This document shows positions 1 through 8,093 of a stretch of DNA of 64,000 nucleotides, piece by piece (position 1 is the stretch's first letter; each line of letters begins with the position of its first letter). The notes under the pieces are model-generated. The model had not been told where the DNA came from and searched no databases. It saw nothing but the letters and a program-made list of their open reading frames with translations. The stretch comes from Micromonospora sp. C95 (GTDB lineage: Bacteria > Actinomycetota > Actinomycetes > Mycobacteriales > Micromonosporaceae), in NCBI RefSeq assembly GCF_018070465.1, contig NZ_JAGPXT010000021.1:1-64000 (forward strand), given 5' to 3'. A program made the position numbers and the translations under genes.

Positions 1-27
1 CCCCCACCCCCACCCCCGCCCTCTCGC

Positions 28-88
28 GTCGATCATGAAGTTGTTGCACCGGGCGAGCGTTTTCCCAGACAACAACCTCATGATCAAC
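28..88. repeat. Imperfect inverted repeat, GATCATGA-core family
   Basis: The arms at 28-46 and 70-88 pair at 17 of 19 positions around a 23-nt loop. The right arm, read on the minus strand, begins GTTGATCATGAGGTTG, the same core as the hairpin at 58495-58555. It lies just past the stop of the minus-strand methyltransferase gene, so it may act as a terminator. Confidence 0.6.
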
Positions 89-99
89 ACGGTGGGCTG

Positions 100-897
100 T
101 TAGGTGGGGGAGACTGCGGGCCAGGGGAGGGTTAGGCGGCCGTGGCGCCAGTGGCGGGGGCGGTCGAGGACGGGCCAGCCCTGGGCGCGGACGGCCGAGA
201 CGGTGTGCAGCCAGCGCTGGCGGGGGCCGAAGGGGGCGTAGCCGGCGGCGGCGTGCCAGGCGTCGTCCAGGGACCGGATCAGGTCGTGGATCCGCTCACC
301 CGGCACGTTGCGGTGGATCAACGCCTTCGGTAGACGCTCGGCCAACTCGGCCGGGGAGCGCAGCGTCGCCAGCCGGGCGGCCAGGGTCAGCGAGCGTGGT
401 CCGTCGCCATCGAGCAGCACCCAGCCGGCGAGGCGTCCCAACTCGTCACAGGTGCCCTCCACCAGCAGGCCGTCCGGGGCCAGGCCGGCGCACATCGTGC
501 CCCACGCGCCGGCCACCTCGCTCTCGTCGTACTGACGTAGCACGTTCAACGCGCGGACCAGGGTGGGACGCAGACCGGCCAGCTCGAAGCCGCCACGGGC
601 GAAGGTGAGCCCGGGTGGGTCGGCGGCGGGCTGCGCGTCGGCGACACGTACCGGATCGATCTCCAGCCCGACCACCCGCACGTCGGCGCGGACGCGGGCG
701 GCGAGCCGGGCCCGCAGTTCCATCGCCGTCACCGGAGTCGCACCGTAGCCGAGGTCCACCACCAGCGGGTCCGGTGTGGCGCGTAGCGGGTCGGCGCAGC
801 TCTCCACGATCCAGTTGTCCACCCGCCGCAGCCGGTTGGGGCCGGTGGTGCCCCGGGTGACCACGCCGAGCGGCCGGGACGCCGGCACCGCCCTCAC
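100..897 (-). CDS. Class I SAM-dependent methyltransferase
   Basis: Predicted 265-residue cytoplasmic protein. The segment VDLGYGATP at residues 47-55 fits the glycine-rich SAM-binding motif I of class I methyltransferases, and GLEIDP near residue 73 fits the acidic motif II after beta-2. The methyl acceptor cannot be told from sequence. The GTG start at 895-897 overlaps the TGA stop of the upstream SDR gene by 4 bp, which implies translational coupling in one transcript. The same reading frame is open far upstream inside the SDR gene, but that part is only its antisense-frame shadow. The family call is firm and the substrate is unknown. Confidence 0.8.
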   Translation of the reverse strand: MRAVPASRPLGVVTRGTTGPNRLRRVDNWIVESCADPLRATPDPLVVDLGYGATPVTAMELRARLAARVRADVRVVGLEIDPVRVADAQPAADPPGLTFARGGFELAGLRPTLVRALNVLRQYDESEVAGAWGTMCAGLAPDGLLVEGTCDELGRLAGWVLLDGDGPRSLTLAARLATLRSPAELAERLPKALIHRNVPGERIHDLIRSLDDAWHAAAGYAPFGPRQRWLHTVSAVRAQGWPVLDRPRHWRHGRLTLPWPAVSPT

Positions 898-1658
898 CCC
901 GTCCGGTGGACCTTGTGCTGGGCGGCCTGAGCCAGCGGTCGGACCACGAGACGGTCCACGTTCACGTGCTGCGGTCGGGTGGCGCACCAGGCGATGCAGT
1001 CGGCGACGTCCTCGGCGAGCAGCGGCTCGGCGACACCGGTGTAGACCGCCTCCGCCCGTTCGACGTCCCCGCCGAAGCGGGTCAGCGAGAACTCGTCGGT
1101 CTTCACCATGCCCGGGTCGATCTCGATCACCCGCACCGGGCGCCCGCACAGCTCCAGCCGTAGCGTGCCGGCGATCGCGGTCTGCGCGTGCTTCGCCGCG
1201 GTGTAGCCGCCCCCACCCTCGTACACGGTGAAGCCGGCGGTCGACGAGACGACGACGATCGTGCCCGCACCCGAGTCCGCCAGCATCGGCAGCAGCGCCT
1301 GGGTGACCCGCAGCGTGCCGAGCACGTTGACGTCGTACATCCACTGCCAGTCACCGACCGCGCCGGTCTCCACCGGATCCAGCCCACGCGCGCCACCGGC
1401 GTTGTTGACCAGAAGGGTCACCGGCCCGCCAACCTGCTGCGCGGCCCGGGCGAGGCCGGCCACCGACTCGTCGGAGGTGACGTCACAGCTCACCGCGGTG
1501 GCGGAGCCGCCGGCGGCGGTGATCTCCGCGACCAGGTCGTCAAGCCGGTCGGTGCGCCGCGCCGCGGCGAGCACGTGGAAACCCTCGCCCGCGAGCCGCC
1601 GCGCGGTGGCGGCGCCGATCCCGCTGGACGCTCCGGTGACGATCGCAACACGACTCAT
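894..1658 (-). CDS. Short-chain dehydrogenase/reductase
   Basis: Classical SDR of 254 residues, the usual length for the family, using NAD(P)H to oxidise or reduce an unknown alcohol or ketone. It shows the cofactor motif TGASSGIG at residues 8-15, NNAG at 85-88, a catalytic Asn at 111, Ser at 139, and the YxxxK pair Tyr152/Lys156. Basic residues (AARRTDR) after beta-2 suggest a preference for NADPH. The ATG at 1658 is chosen because the Rossmann strand begins directly after it. A GAGAAT hexamer lies 6 nt upstream, so the mRNA may be leaderless. It is the first gene of a two-gene operon with the methyltransferase. Confidence 0.88.
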   Translation of the reverse strand: MSRVAIVTGASSGIGAATARRLAGEGFHVLAAARRTDRLDDLVAEITAAGGSATAVSCDVTSDESVAGLARAAQQVGGPVTLLVNNAGGARGLDPVETGAVGDWQWMYDVNVLGTLRVTQALLPMLADSGAGTIVVVSSTAGFTVYEGGGGYTAAKHAQTAIAGTLRLELCGRPVRVIEIDPGMVKTDEFSLTRFGGDVERAEAVYTGVAEPLLAEDVADCIAWCATRPQHVNVDRLVVRPLAQAAQHKVHRTG

Positions 1659-1842
1659 CCGGCCATTCTCGCTCCCCCGCACCGGCCCGCCGCCGGCACG
1701 GTCGCCATGAGGTCGGTCACGCCCGAGGCCCTGCCCGACGTATTTCCCGCCGCCGATCGGGAAGATGACATCCGGCGTGGAGCGTTTACGCAGGAGCGCC
1801 GGTCGTGCGGGGACGGCATCAACCGTGGCAAAGGGAGCGGAC

Positions 1843-3192
1843 GTGGCGGAAGAGCACACCGGTGTCGGGCGTCAGCGAGGTTCCCTGCCGTGGCCACGGC
1901 CTCGCCGGATCGCGACCCTGTCGGTACACACCTCACCGCTGCATCAGCCGGGCACCGGGGACGCGGGCGGCATGAACGTCTACATCCTTGAGGTCTCGCG
2001 GCGGTTGGCCGAGGCGAACGTCGAGGTCGAGATCTTCACCCGGGCCACCTCGGGCGATCTGCCGCCGGTGGTGGAGGTGGCTCCCGGGGTGCACGTCCGG
2101 CACGTGATGGCCGGCCCGCTGGAGGGTCTGACCAAGGAGGAACTGCCCGGCCAGCTGTGCGCGTTCACCGCGGGCGTGCTGCGCGCCGAAGCGGCCCGTC
2201 CGCCGGGCCACTACGACCTCATCCACTCCCATTACTGGCTCTCCGGGCAGGTCGGCTGGCTGGCCAAGGACCGTTGGGGAGTGCCGCTGGTGCACACCGC
2301 GCACACCCTGGCCAAGGTGAAGAACGCGCAGCTGGCCGCCGGTGACCGGCCGGAGCCCAAGGCACGAGTGATCGGCGAGGAACAGGTGATCGCGGAGGCC
2401 GACCGGTTGGTCGCGAACACCCGGGTCGAGGCGCAGGACCTGATCGGTCGGTACGACGCGGACCCCACGAGGGTCACCGTGGTCGAGCCCGGTGTGGACC
2501 TGGAACGGTTCCGTCCCGCAGCCGGCGACCAGGAGGCCGCCAGGACCGCCGCCCGGGTTCGGCTGGGCCTGCCGACCCGTGGCCACCTGGTCGCGTTCGT
2601 CGGCCGGATCCAGCCGCTGAAGGCACCCGACGTGCTCATCCGGGCGATCGCCGCCCTACGGGCCCGGGATCCCGAGCTGGCCCGTGAGGTCGGGGTGGTG
2701 ATCTGCGGTGGCCCCAGCGGCACCGGGCTGGACCGGCCCACCGCGTTGATCGAGCTGGCCGCCTCGCTCGGCGTCACCGACCGGGTGCACTTCCTGCCAC
2801 CGCGTACCGGAGCGGAACTACCCCTGCTGTACCAGGCGGCCGACCTGGTCGCGGTGCCGTCGTACAACGAATCCTTCGGCCTGGTCGCGCTGGAGGCCCA
2901 GGCCTGCGGCACGCCCGTGGTGGCTGCCGCCGTCGGCGGCCTGGTCACCACGGTGCGCGACCAGGTCAGCGGGGTGCTGGTGCGCGGACACGACCCGGCG
3001 GACTGGGCGGGTACGCTGGCCCGCCTGCTGCCCGACCGGGTCCGACGGGCCGAGTTGTCCGTCGGCGCCGCCCGGCACGCCCGGGACTTCTCCTGGCACC
3101 GCACCGCCGCCGGCCTGCTCACCGTCTACGGTGAGGCGGTCGCCGACCACCGGGCCGGCCTCACCGCCGCGCTCACCGCCTCCAGCTGTTGA
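1843..3192 (+). CDS. mshA: D-inositol-3-phosphate glycosyltransferase MshA
   Basis: GT4-family retaining glycosyltransferase that joins GlcNAc from UDP-GlcNAc to 1D-myo-inositol 3-phosphate, the first step of mycothiol synthesis. The N-terminal half carries the MshA-typical stretch GTGDAGGMN at residues 37-45. The C-terminal half carries the E-x7-E nucleotide-sugar motif, starting NESFGLVALE at residue 342. The length of 449 residues fits the family. I chose GTG 1843 because GGGAG sits 6 nt upstream. An in-frame ATG at 1765 has no properly spaced ribosome site and would add 26 unconserved residues. It is divergent from the SDR operon and followed by a strong hairpin. Confidence 0.9.
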   Translation: MAEEHTGVGRQRGSLPWPRPRRIATLSVHTSPLHQPGTGDAGGMNVYILEVSRRLAEANVEVEIFTRATSGDLPPVVEVAPGVHVRHVMAGPLEGLTKEELPGQLCAFTAGVLRAEAARPPGHYDLIHSHYWLSGQVGWLAKDRWGVPLVHTAHTLAKVKNAQLAAGDRPEPKARVIGEEQVIAEADRLVANTRVEAQDLIGRYDADPTRVTVVEPGVDLERFRPAAGDQEAARTAARVRLGLPTRGHLVAFVGRIQPLKAPDVLIRAIAALRARDPELAREVGVVICGGPSGTGLDRPTALIELAASLGVTDRVHFLPPRTGAELPLLYQAADLVAVPSYNESFGLVALEAQACGTPVVAAAVGGLVTTVRDQVSGVLVRGHDPADWAGTLARLLPDRVRRAELSVGAARHARDFSWHRTAAGLLTVYGEAVADHRAGLTAALTASSC

Positions 3193-3196
3193 CGCC

Positions 3197-3229
3197 GGCA
3201 CCAGGCCCGGTGACACCGGGCCTCGTGCC
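3197..3229 (+). terminator. Hairpin terminator after mshA
   Basis: A 15-bp stem with one mismatch (3197-3211 with 3215-3229) and a 3-nt loop starts 4 nt after the mshA stop. There is no T tract, as is usual in high-GC actinomycetes. Confidence 0.7.
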
Positions 3230-3293
3230 ACCGGCCAGCGCCGGACCGAGCCGGTCACCCGCCGGCGCCCGGGCGGCGCGGTGCTGGTCGCCG

Positions 3294-3299
3294 TAGAGT
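3294..3299 (+). promoter_or_regulatory. -10 box TAGAGT of a leaderless promoter
   Basis: TAGAGT ends 7 nt before the ATG at 3307, placing the expected transcription start on the start codon itself. No Shine-Dalgarno sequence is visible. Confidence 0.5.
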
Positions 3300-3306
3300 T
3301 GGCCGG

Positions 3307-3840
3307 ATGAGCGACCTCGGTGCACTTATCGAGTCCGTCTGCACGGAGCGGGAACTCGCCTGCGAATCCACCGGCCCCGGGTCGTATGCGGTGACCCTGC
3401 CCGGTACGCACAAGCTCAAGACGATCTGCAACCTGATCGTCGGCGAGCACGCGCTGCGGATCGAGGCGTTCGTGATGCGCCAGCCGGACGAGCGGCGCGA
3501 GGAGCTGTGGGCCTGGTTGTTGCAGCGCAACGCCAAGATGTACGCCGTGTCGTTCTCCATCGACGCGGTCGGCGACGTCTACCTCACCGGCCGGGTGAAT
3601 CCGGACGCCGTCGACGCCGACGAGCTGGACCGGCTGCTCGGCGCGGTGCTGACCTACGCCGACGAGTCCTTCGACACGATGCTGGAGATCGGCTTCGGCA
3701 GTTCGATCCGCCGAGAGTGGGAGTGGCGGGTGAAGCGGGGTGAGTCGACCGCCAACCTGGCGGCCTTCGCGCACCTGTTCGAGCCGTCGACCGCGGCCCG
3801 GTCGGCCCCACCGGCCGCCGGAGGTTCGGACCGCTCCTGA
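3307..3840 (+). CDS. YbjN-domain protein (Rv0487-like)
   Basis: A 177-residue soluble protein of the YbjN family, whose fold resembles type III secretion chaperones and whose biochemical role is unsettled. Residues about 5-150 form the single domain, with the typical stretch LWAWLLQRNAKMYAVSFSID near the middle and a conserved DES...ML...I helix near residue 120. The gene directly follows mshA, as its mycobacterial counterpart does. The ATG at 3307 is supported by a TAGAGT box 7 nt upstream, which predicts a leaderless mRNA. I cannot assign a partner or substrate. The short acidic-poor C-terminal tail after residue 160 looks disordered. Confidence 0.8.
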   Translation: MSDLGALIESVCTERELACESTGPGSYAVTLPGTHKLKTICNLIVGEHALRIEAFVMRQPDERREELWAWLLQRNAKMYAVSFSIDAVGDVYLTGRVNPDAVDADELDRLLGAVLTYADESFDTMLEIGFGSSIRREWEWRVKRGESTANLAAFAHLFEPSTAARSAPPAAGGSDRS

Positions 3841-3917
3841 CGGGTAAGCCGCAGCGCGCGGTGCGGCGTTGGGACCCGCCGCGCCGATACGGCGAGTGGC
3901 GAGGAGCGTGAGCGTCA

Positions 3918-4895
3918 ATGGCTCAGCGAAGCAGCTCGGGTCGCGGCGGGACCGCGACCAGGACCAGGCGGCAGGGTGGCAACCAGACCCCGAACACGCC
4001 GCGGATCTCCGAGTCGGAGATCTCCCGGATGCGGGTGGACGACATTCGGGGACAACTGCGGCGACACGGGGTCTCCGGCATCTCGGCGCTGCGGAAGCCG
4101 GAACTGGTGAAGACACTTGTGAAGACGCTGCGGTCCGGCGGTGCCGGGCGGCGCAGCAGCGGTCCGGCCGGCCGGGCCAGCGCCACGAAGGCGTCCGGCA
4201 CGAGATCGGCGGCGGCCGGCCGGACCGCGCCGGGACGCGCCAAGGCGGCACCGGCGAAACGGACCCCGGCTCGCAAGGCGACCGGCGCGGCGGGCAGATC
4301 GATCGCCGGCAGCGCCCGCAAGACGACAAGCGCGGCGCGCAGGTCCACGACGGGTACGGCGCGCAAGAGCACGACGGGTACGGCGCGGAAGAGCACGGCG
4401 GGGGCCAGCAGGTCGGCCCCACGGAAGTCGGCCACGGGCGGCACGACGGCCGGTGGGGCGACCCGCGCCCGCAAGGCGGCACCCACCCGCCGGCCGGCCG
4501 AGGCCCGGCCGGCCCGGGGTGGCGCGGTGCGGACCGGGCGCTCGACGTCCCGGTCGGTCCGGTCGTCGCAGCTGATCTCGTCGCCGCAGGACCGGCCGGA
4601 GCGCCCCGGCCGGAGCCTGGTCACCACCAACCACGACGTGATCCGCCGGTGGGCCCGGGAGCGGGGGGCCAAGCCGGCGACGATCAGCGGCACCGAGCGT
4701 CCTGGCCGGGCCGGGGTGCTGACGTTCAACATTCCGGGATACCGGGAGAGCAGCCGGATCCGCGAGATCACCTGGGACGAGTGGTTCGACACGTTCGACA
4801 GGCGTCGGTTGAACCTGATCTACCAGGAGCAGCTGCGCGACGGCCGACAGAGCAGTTTCTTCCGGACCGAATCACCCGATCGGGAGGACGGGTGA
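3918..4895 (+). CDS. Basic histone-H1-like protein with SAP/Rho-N-like head
   Basis: A 325-residue protein in three parts. Residues 32-72 form a two-helix motif (SRMRVDDIRGQL...GISALRKPELVKTL) of SAP or Rho-N type, which usually binds nucleic acid. Residues 75-215 are almost only Ala, Lys, Arg, Ser, Thr and Gly, with short repeats such as TTGTARKS, like histone-H1 tails. Residues about 245-310 form a compact conserved domain (IRRWARERG...GVLTFNIPGY...ITWDEWFDTF) of unknown function that I recall from other actinobacteria. I infer a nucleoid or RNA-binding role from composition. ATG 3918 is the first start that keeps the whole protein in frame. Confidence 0.7.
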   Translation: MAQRSSSGRGGTATRTRRQGGNQTPNTPRISESEISRMRVDDIRGQLRRHGVSGISALRKPELVKTLVKTLRSGGAGRRSSGPAGRASATKASGTRSAAAGRTAPGRAKAAPAKRTPARKATGAAGRSIAGSARKTTSAARRSTTGTARKSTTGTARKSTAGASRSAPRKSATGGTTAGGATRARKAAPTRRPAEARPARGGAVRTGRSTSRSVRSSQLISSPQDRPERPGRSLVTTNHDVIRRWARERGAKPATISGTERPGRAGVLTFNIPGYRESSRIREITWDEWFDTFDRRRLNLIYQEQLRDGRQSSFFRTESPDREDG

Positions 4896-5038
4896 GAGGT
4901 TTGCGGGAATAGCACCCGGGTATGCGCAGTTGGCCTTGACCGAGGGCCTAGGCGCCGTTCCGAAGGGGCCGGTCGCTGTGACGGGCGAGACAGTCGCTCA
5001 GGTTGAATCGCGAGGTCGGGCCGCACTAACTTTATTGC

Positions 5039-5256
5039 ACCGTGCCACGCTCGGAACCGTTCGGGGGAGCGGCGGATCGATCAGATCTGTGCAACCGGGC
5101 GAGGCGCGGGGGACGGGTGGACCAACACCGTTGGGGGACGGTGGCCCACCTGTTTGGACCGGCGGCGCGAGCGGGCGTCGCTTACGGGGGTGAGTGTCGC
5201 CCGCCGCCGCCGGTCGTACGACGTGAAATGCCCGGCACGATTCCGTGCCGGGCATT
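5039..5256 (+). ncRNA. Candidate structured small RNA
   Basis: The proposed transcript starts about 7 nt after TAACTT and ends at the 13-bp hairpin at 5227-5256. Stem CCGTT/AGCGG (5057-5072) has a CGGGGG loop, and stem CACCGT/ACGGTG (5126-5143) has a TGGGGG loop. Hexamers TTGCAC (5035-5040) and GTGCAA (5089-5094) could close the first domain, though the first lies at the predicted start site. I do not recognise the family. On the opposite strand the loops would be C-rich, loosely like 6C RNA, but with only five C residues. This is an inference from structure alone. Confidence 0.35.
5227..5256. terminator. Perfect 13-bp hairpin terminator
   Basis: AATGCCCGGCACG (5227-5239) pairs fully with 5244-5256 around a 4-nt loop. 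It lies 10 nt past the stop of the minus-strand MFS gene and could also end a plus-strand transcript from 5039. Confidence 0.75.
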
Positions 5257-5266
5257 ACGCGCGTGT

Positions 5267-6580
5267 TCACACCTGCCCGGCCAGCGACGCCTCGGCCGGT
5301 TCCCCCTGGTGACGCAGGGTGGCTACGCGGCGTTCCCGCGACGGCCCGGCGAGCAGGTGCACACCGGCGGCCAGCAGACCCAACGCGCCGACCAGCAGCC
5401 AGTGCCCGTCGCCCCACCGTTGCAGGCTGAAGCCGCCGAGCGTCGGCGCGATGAACGATGCCGCCGGGAACGCCAGGTAGAACACCGACTGGTAACGGGC
5501 CCGCAGCGCTGGTGGGGCCAGGTCCGCGTTGATCTGTGCGTTGGGCGGCGCGGCCAGCATCGAGCCGACCGTCCAGACCACGCAGGCGCCCAGGTAGAAC
5601 ACGAGGTGGTCGGCGATGGCGAGCGCGCCGAAGCCGACCGCGAGCAACGCCGTCGACAGGGCCAGCACGTGGGCCTTGCGGTGGCGGTCGATGAGCCCGG
5701 GTACGAACAGCTGCCCGAGCACGATCAGGACGCCGCCGAGGGCCACCACCGCGCCGTACGACGACGGGCCCAACCCGTCGGCCCGCATCGCCAGCGGCAT
5801 CATCGTCGACGCCTGCATGGTCAGTACGGCCAGCACGAAGGTCAGTCCGACGAAGACCAGGAAGTGCCGGTCGGTCAACGCGGTGTGCAGGCCGGGGCGA
5901 CGCGGACCTCGGGTGCCGGCGGCCGAACTCGCCCGGGTGTGCCGACGGGCCAGGGTCTCCGGGACCTTCCAGGCGATGAGCGCGGCGGTGGCCACCGTGG
6001 CGACGGCGTCGACCAGGAAGAGGGCCACGTAGCTGGCCTCCGCCAGCAGGCCGGCCAGCACCGAGGCGACGGCCATGCCCAGGTTGAACGCCCAGAACTG
6101 CAGGTTGAAGGCGCGGGACCGGCGATGCTCCGGCACCACGTCGACGATCGCCGCGACGAAGGCGGGGCTCGGCATGGAGTGCGTCACCCCGACCAGCAGG
6201 GCGAGCGCCGCGATCACGCCGAGGTGCTGGCTGAGCGCCAGGGCGACCATCAAGCCGGCGGTGACCAGGTGCGCCGCCACCAGGGTCGAACGCCGGCCCC
6301 ACCGGTCGGCCAGCACCCCGCCGAGCAGCACCCCGGCCGCACCACCCGCGCCGTACGCACCGACCACCACGCCGGCCAGCGACTCGCTGGCGCCCCGGGC
6401 TGCGGTCAGGTAGAGCGACAGGAAGAGCATCGCGAACGCGCCGGCCCGGTTGATCAGCAGGCCGGCCCAGAGGTACCAGAAGGTGGCGGGTAGCCCACCC
6501 GCGGTGTCGGTCAGCCAGCGACGAAGCGCCCCGGCGGACGGCGGGTCGCGCTGTTCGGCCTTCCCCATCTGTTCGGACAC
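5267..6580 (-). CDS. MFS transporter, second of a tandem pair
   Basis: A 437-residue inner-membrane protein with about twelve hydrophobic segments, the usual size for a major facilitator drug/proton antiporter. The motif A region LADRWGRRSTL lies between helices 2 and 3, near residue 90. It is clearly paralogous to the next gene upstream, sharing TAGGLPATFWYLW, the INRAGAF segment and the same loop spacing. The GTG at 6580 is taken as the start, and an ATG four codons later is equally possible. It lies 52 nt downstream of its paralogue, so the pair is probably co-transcribed. The substrate cannot be read from sequence. Confidence 0.85.
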   Translation of the reverse strand: MSEQMGKAEQRDPPSAGALRRWLTDTAGGLPATFWYLWAGLLINRAGAFAMLFLSLYLTAARGASESLAGVVVGAYGAGGAAGVLLGGVLADRWGRRSTLVAAHLVTAGLMVALALSQHLGVIAALALLVGVTHSMPSPAFVAAIVDVVPEHRRSRAFNLQFWAFNLGMAVASVLAGLLAEASYVALFLVDAVATVATAALIAWKVPETLARRHTRASSAAGTRGPRRPGLHTALTDRHFLVFVGLTFVLAVLTMQASTMMPLAMRADGLGPSSYGAVVALGGVLIVLGQLFVPGLIDRHRKAHVLALSTALLAVGFGALAIADHLVFYLGACVVWTVGSMLAAPPNAQINADLAPPALRARYQSVFYLAFPAASFIAPTLGGFSLQRWGDGHWLLVGALGLLAAGVHLLAGPSRERRVATLRHQGEPAEASLAGQV

Positions 6581-6632
6581 CTAACAGATCTTGCCCGGGC
6601 CGACGGACGGGAGCGGCGCCGGGTGGCGGAGC

Positions 6633-7940
6633 TCATTCCCGGGAGGTGGCCACCGGCTCCGCGGCCTGCGGAGCGGCGGGCTGCGGTGCGGTCGACTGCA
6701 CCGTCACCACGGGGGCGGCACCGGCGGTGCGCAGCGCGACGGCACGCCGCTCCCTCGCGGGCCCGGAGAGCAGATGACCCACCGCCATCACCAGACCGAT
6801 CACGGCGCAGCCGGCCCAGAGGGTGGCGTTGCCGGCCTGCTCCCGCACCAGTCCGCCGAGGATCGGCGCCGCCGCTCCGGCCAGTTGCCAGGAGAGCGAG
6901 AAGACGCCCTGGTAGCGACCACGTAGTTCGGCGGGGGAGAGCTCGGCGATGAGGGTGGCGTTGGACGGCGAGTTGAGCATCTCACCGAGGGTCCAGATCA
7001 GCACCGTAAGCGCGTAGAACCAGGCGACCTCGGCGAACGCGGTCAGCCCGAAGCCCACGCCCATCACCACCGCGGCCAGGGCGAGCACGTGTGACCGGCT
7101 GCGTCCCTTGATCAGCCGGGGCACGAAGAGTTGACCGGCCACGATCAGCACGCCGTTGAGTGCGATCACCGACCCGTACGTGGCGGGGCTCAGACCGGAG
7201 TCGGCCATTGCGATCGGCAGCATCGAGATGTGCTGGAGGAAGACCAGTGCCCCGAGGAGGTTGAGGGCGACGAAGCCGAGGTATACCCGGTCGGTCAGGA
7301 TGGTCCGCAGGGCTCCGGCCGGTGCGCCGCCGCGCGGCATGCCGACGGTGATCGTCCGGGTTTCCTTGACCTTCACGTAGATGATCAGTGCGGTGACCAC
7401 GGTGGTGGCCGCGTTGACCACGAAGAGCAGCAGGTAGCCGGCCTGCGCGGCGAAACCGGCGAGCACCGCGGCGCAGGCGAAGCCGAGGTTGATCGCCCAG
7501 TAGTTCAGCGAGAAGGCGCGCAGCCGGTCCCGCTCCGACACCACGTCGATCATCATGGCGCCGAACGCCGGGCGGGCCGCCTCGGCGAAGAGGCCGAGCA
7601 GCAACGCGCCTGCCGCGACCGTCCACAGGTCACGGGCGAAACCCAGGGCGAGCATCATCGTCGCGGCGCCGAGATGGGCGGTGAGCAGCGTCGGCCGGCG
7701 ACCCCACCGGTCGGTCAAGGTGCCGCCGGCGGTGGTGCCGACCGCACCGCCGACGCCCCAGGCGCCGAGCACCAGGCCGGCCTGGGAGGCGGAGAAGCCG
7801 CGTTCCTGGGTCAGGTAGATGGCGAGGAAGACCAGGACGAACGAGCCGAGTCGATTGATCAGCGTGCCGGTCCAGAGGTACCAGAAGGTCCTCGGTAGCC
7901 CTCCCGTGGTGTCCCGGAACCAACCCCGCATCGCGCGCAC
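6633..7940 (-). CDS. MFS transporter, first of a tandem pair
   Basis: A 435-residue major facilitator protein with about twelve membrane segments. It opens with a short cytoplasmic arm and TTGGLPRTFWYLWTGTLINRLG, nearly the same as the opening of its downstream paralogue. Motif A is LTDRWGRRPTLL. The C-terminal tail of about 35 residues is rich in Ala, Pro and Val and differs from the paralogue. The gene is divergent from gpmA across 153 nt, so it probably carries the promoter for both transporters. Tandem duplication followed by divergence is the simplest reading. Whether the two act on the same compound is unknown. Confidence 0.85.
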   Translation of the reverse strand: MRAMRGWFRDTTGGLPRTFWYLWTGTLINRLGSFVLVFLAIYLTQERGFSASQAGLVLGAWGVGGAVGTTAGGTLTDRWGRRPTLLTAHLGAATMMLALGFARDLWTVAAGALLLGLFAEAARPAFGAMMIDVVSERDRLRAFSLNYWAINLGFACAAVLAGFAAQAGYLLLFVVNAATTVVTALIIYVKVKETRTITVGMPRGGAPAGALRTILTDRVYLGFVALNLLGALVFLQHISMLPIAMADSGLSPATYGSVIALNGVLIVAGQLFVPRLIKGRSRSHVLALAAVVMGVGFGLTAFAEVAWFYALTVLIWTLGEMLNSPSNATLIAELSPAELRGRYQGVFSLSWQLAGAAAPILGGLVREQAGNATLWAGCAVIGLVMAVGHLLSGPARERRAVALRTAGAAPVVTVQSTAPQPAAPQAAEPVATSRE

Positions 7941-8093
7941 GCCGGCGCCCCCCGTTCCCCGTAATGCCTGATGATCTGTTGAATCCTTACCAACCTAGTG
8001 GTGTGCCGGAATCAAGGTCACCTCCATTTCCACGTGGTGGTCGTCACCACCCTTCCCGCGCGTCCCCCAGCGGGTTGCGGCAGGATGATCGGC

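Larger units (their letters stand above)
4896..5266. other. Intergenic region with a possible small RNA
   Basis: No protein gene is visible in these 371 bases. The interval holds a plus-strand promoter-like pair (TTGAAT at 5003-5008, TAACTT at 5027-5032, 18-nt spacer), a long-range TTGCAC/GTGCAA pairing, two hairpins with G-rich loops and a perfect terminator hairpin at 5227-5256. Confidence 0.5.

Noticed and set aside
2818..4482. A 554-codon open frame on the minus strand across mshA, the YbjN gene and the basic-protein gene
   Set aside because: It runs antisense to three well-supported genes, has a Pro/Arg/Ser-rich composition typical of high-GC shadow frames, and no family motif.
5035..5143. 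6C RNA on the minus strand
   Set aside because: The loops have five C residues rather than at least six, one stem has a mismatch on that strand, and the promoter-like sequence points the other way.
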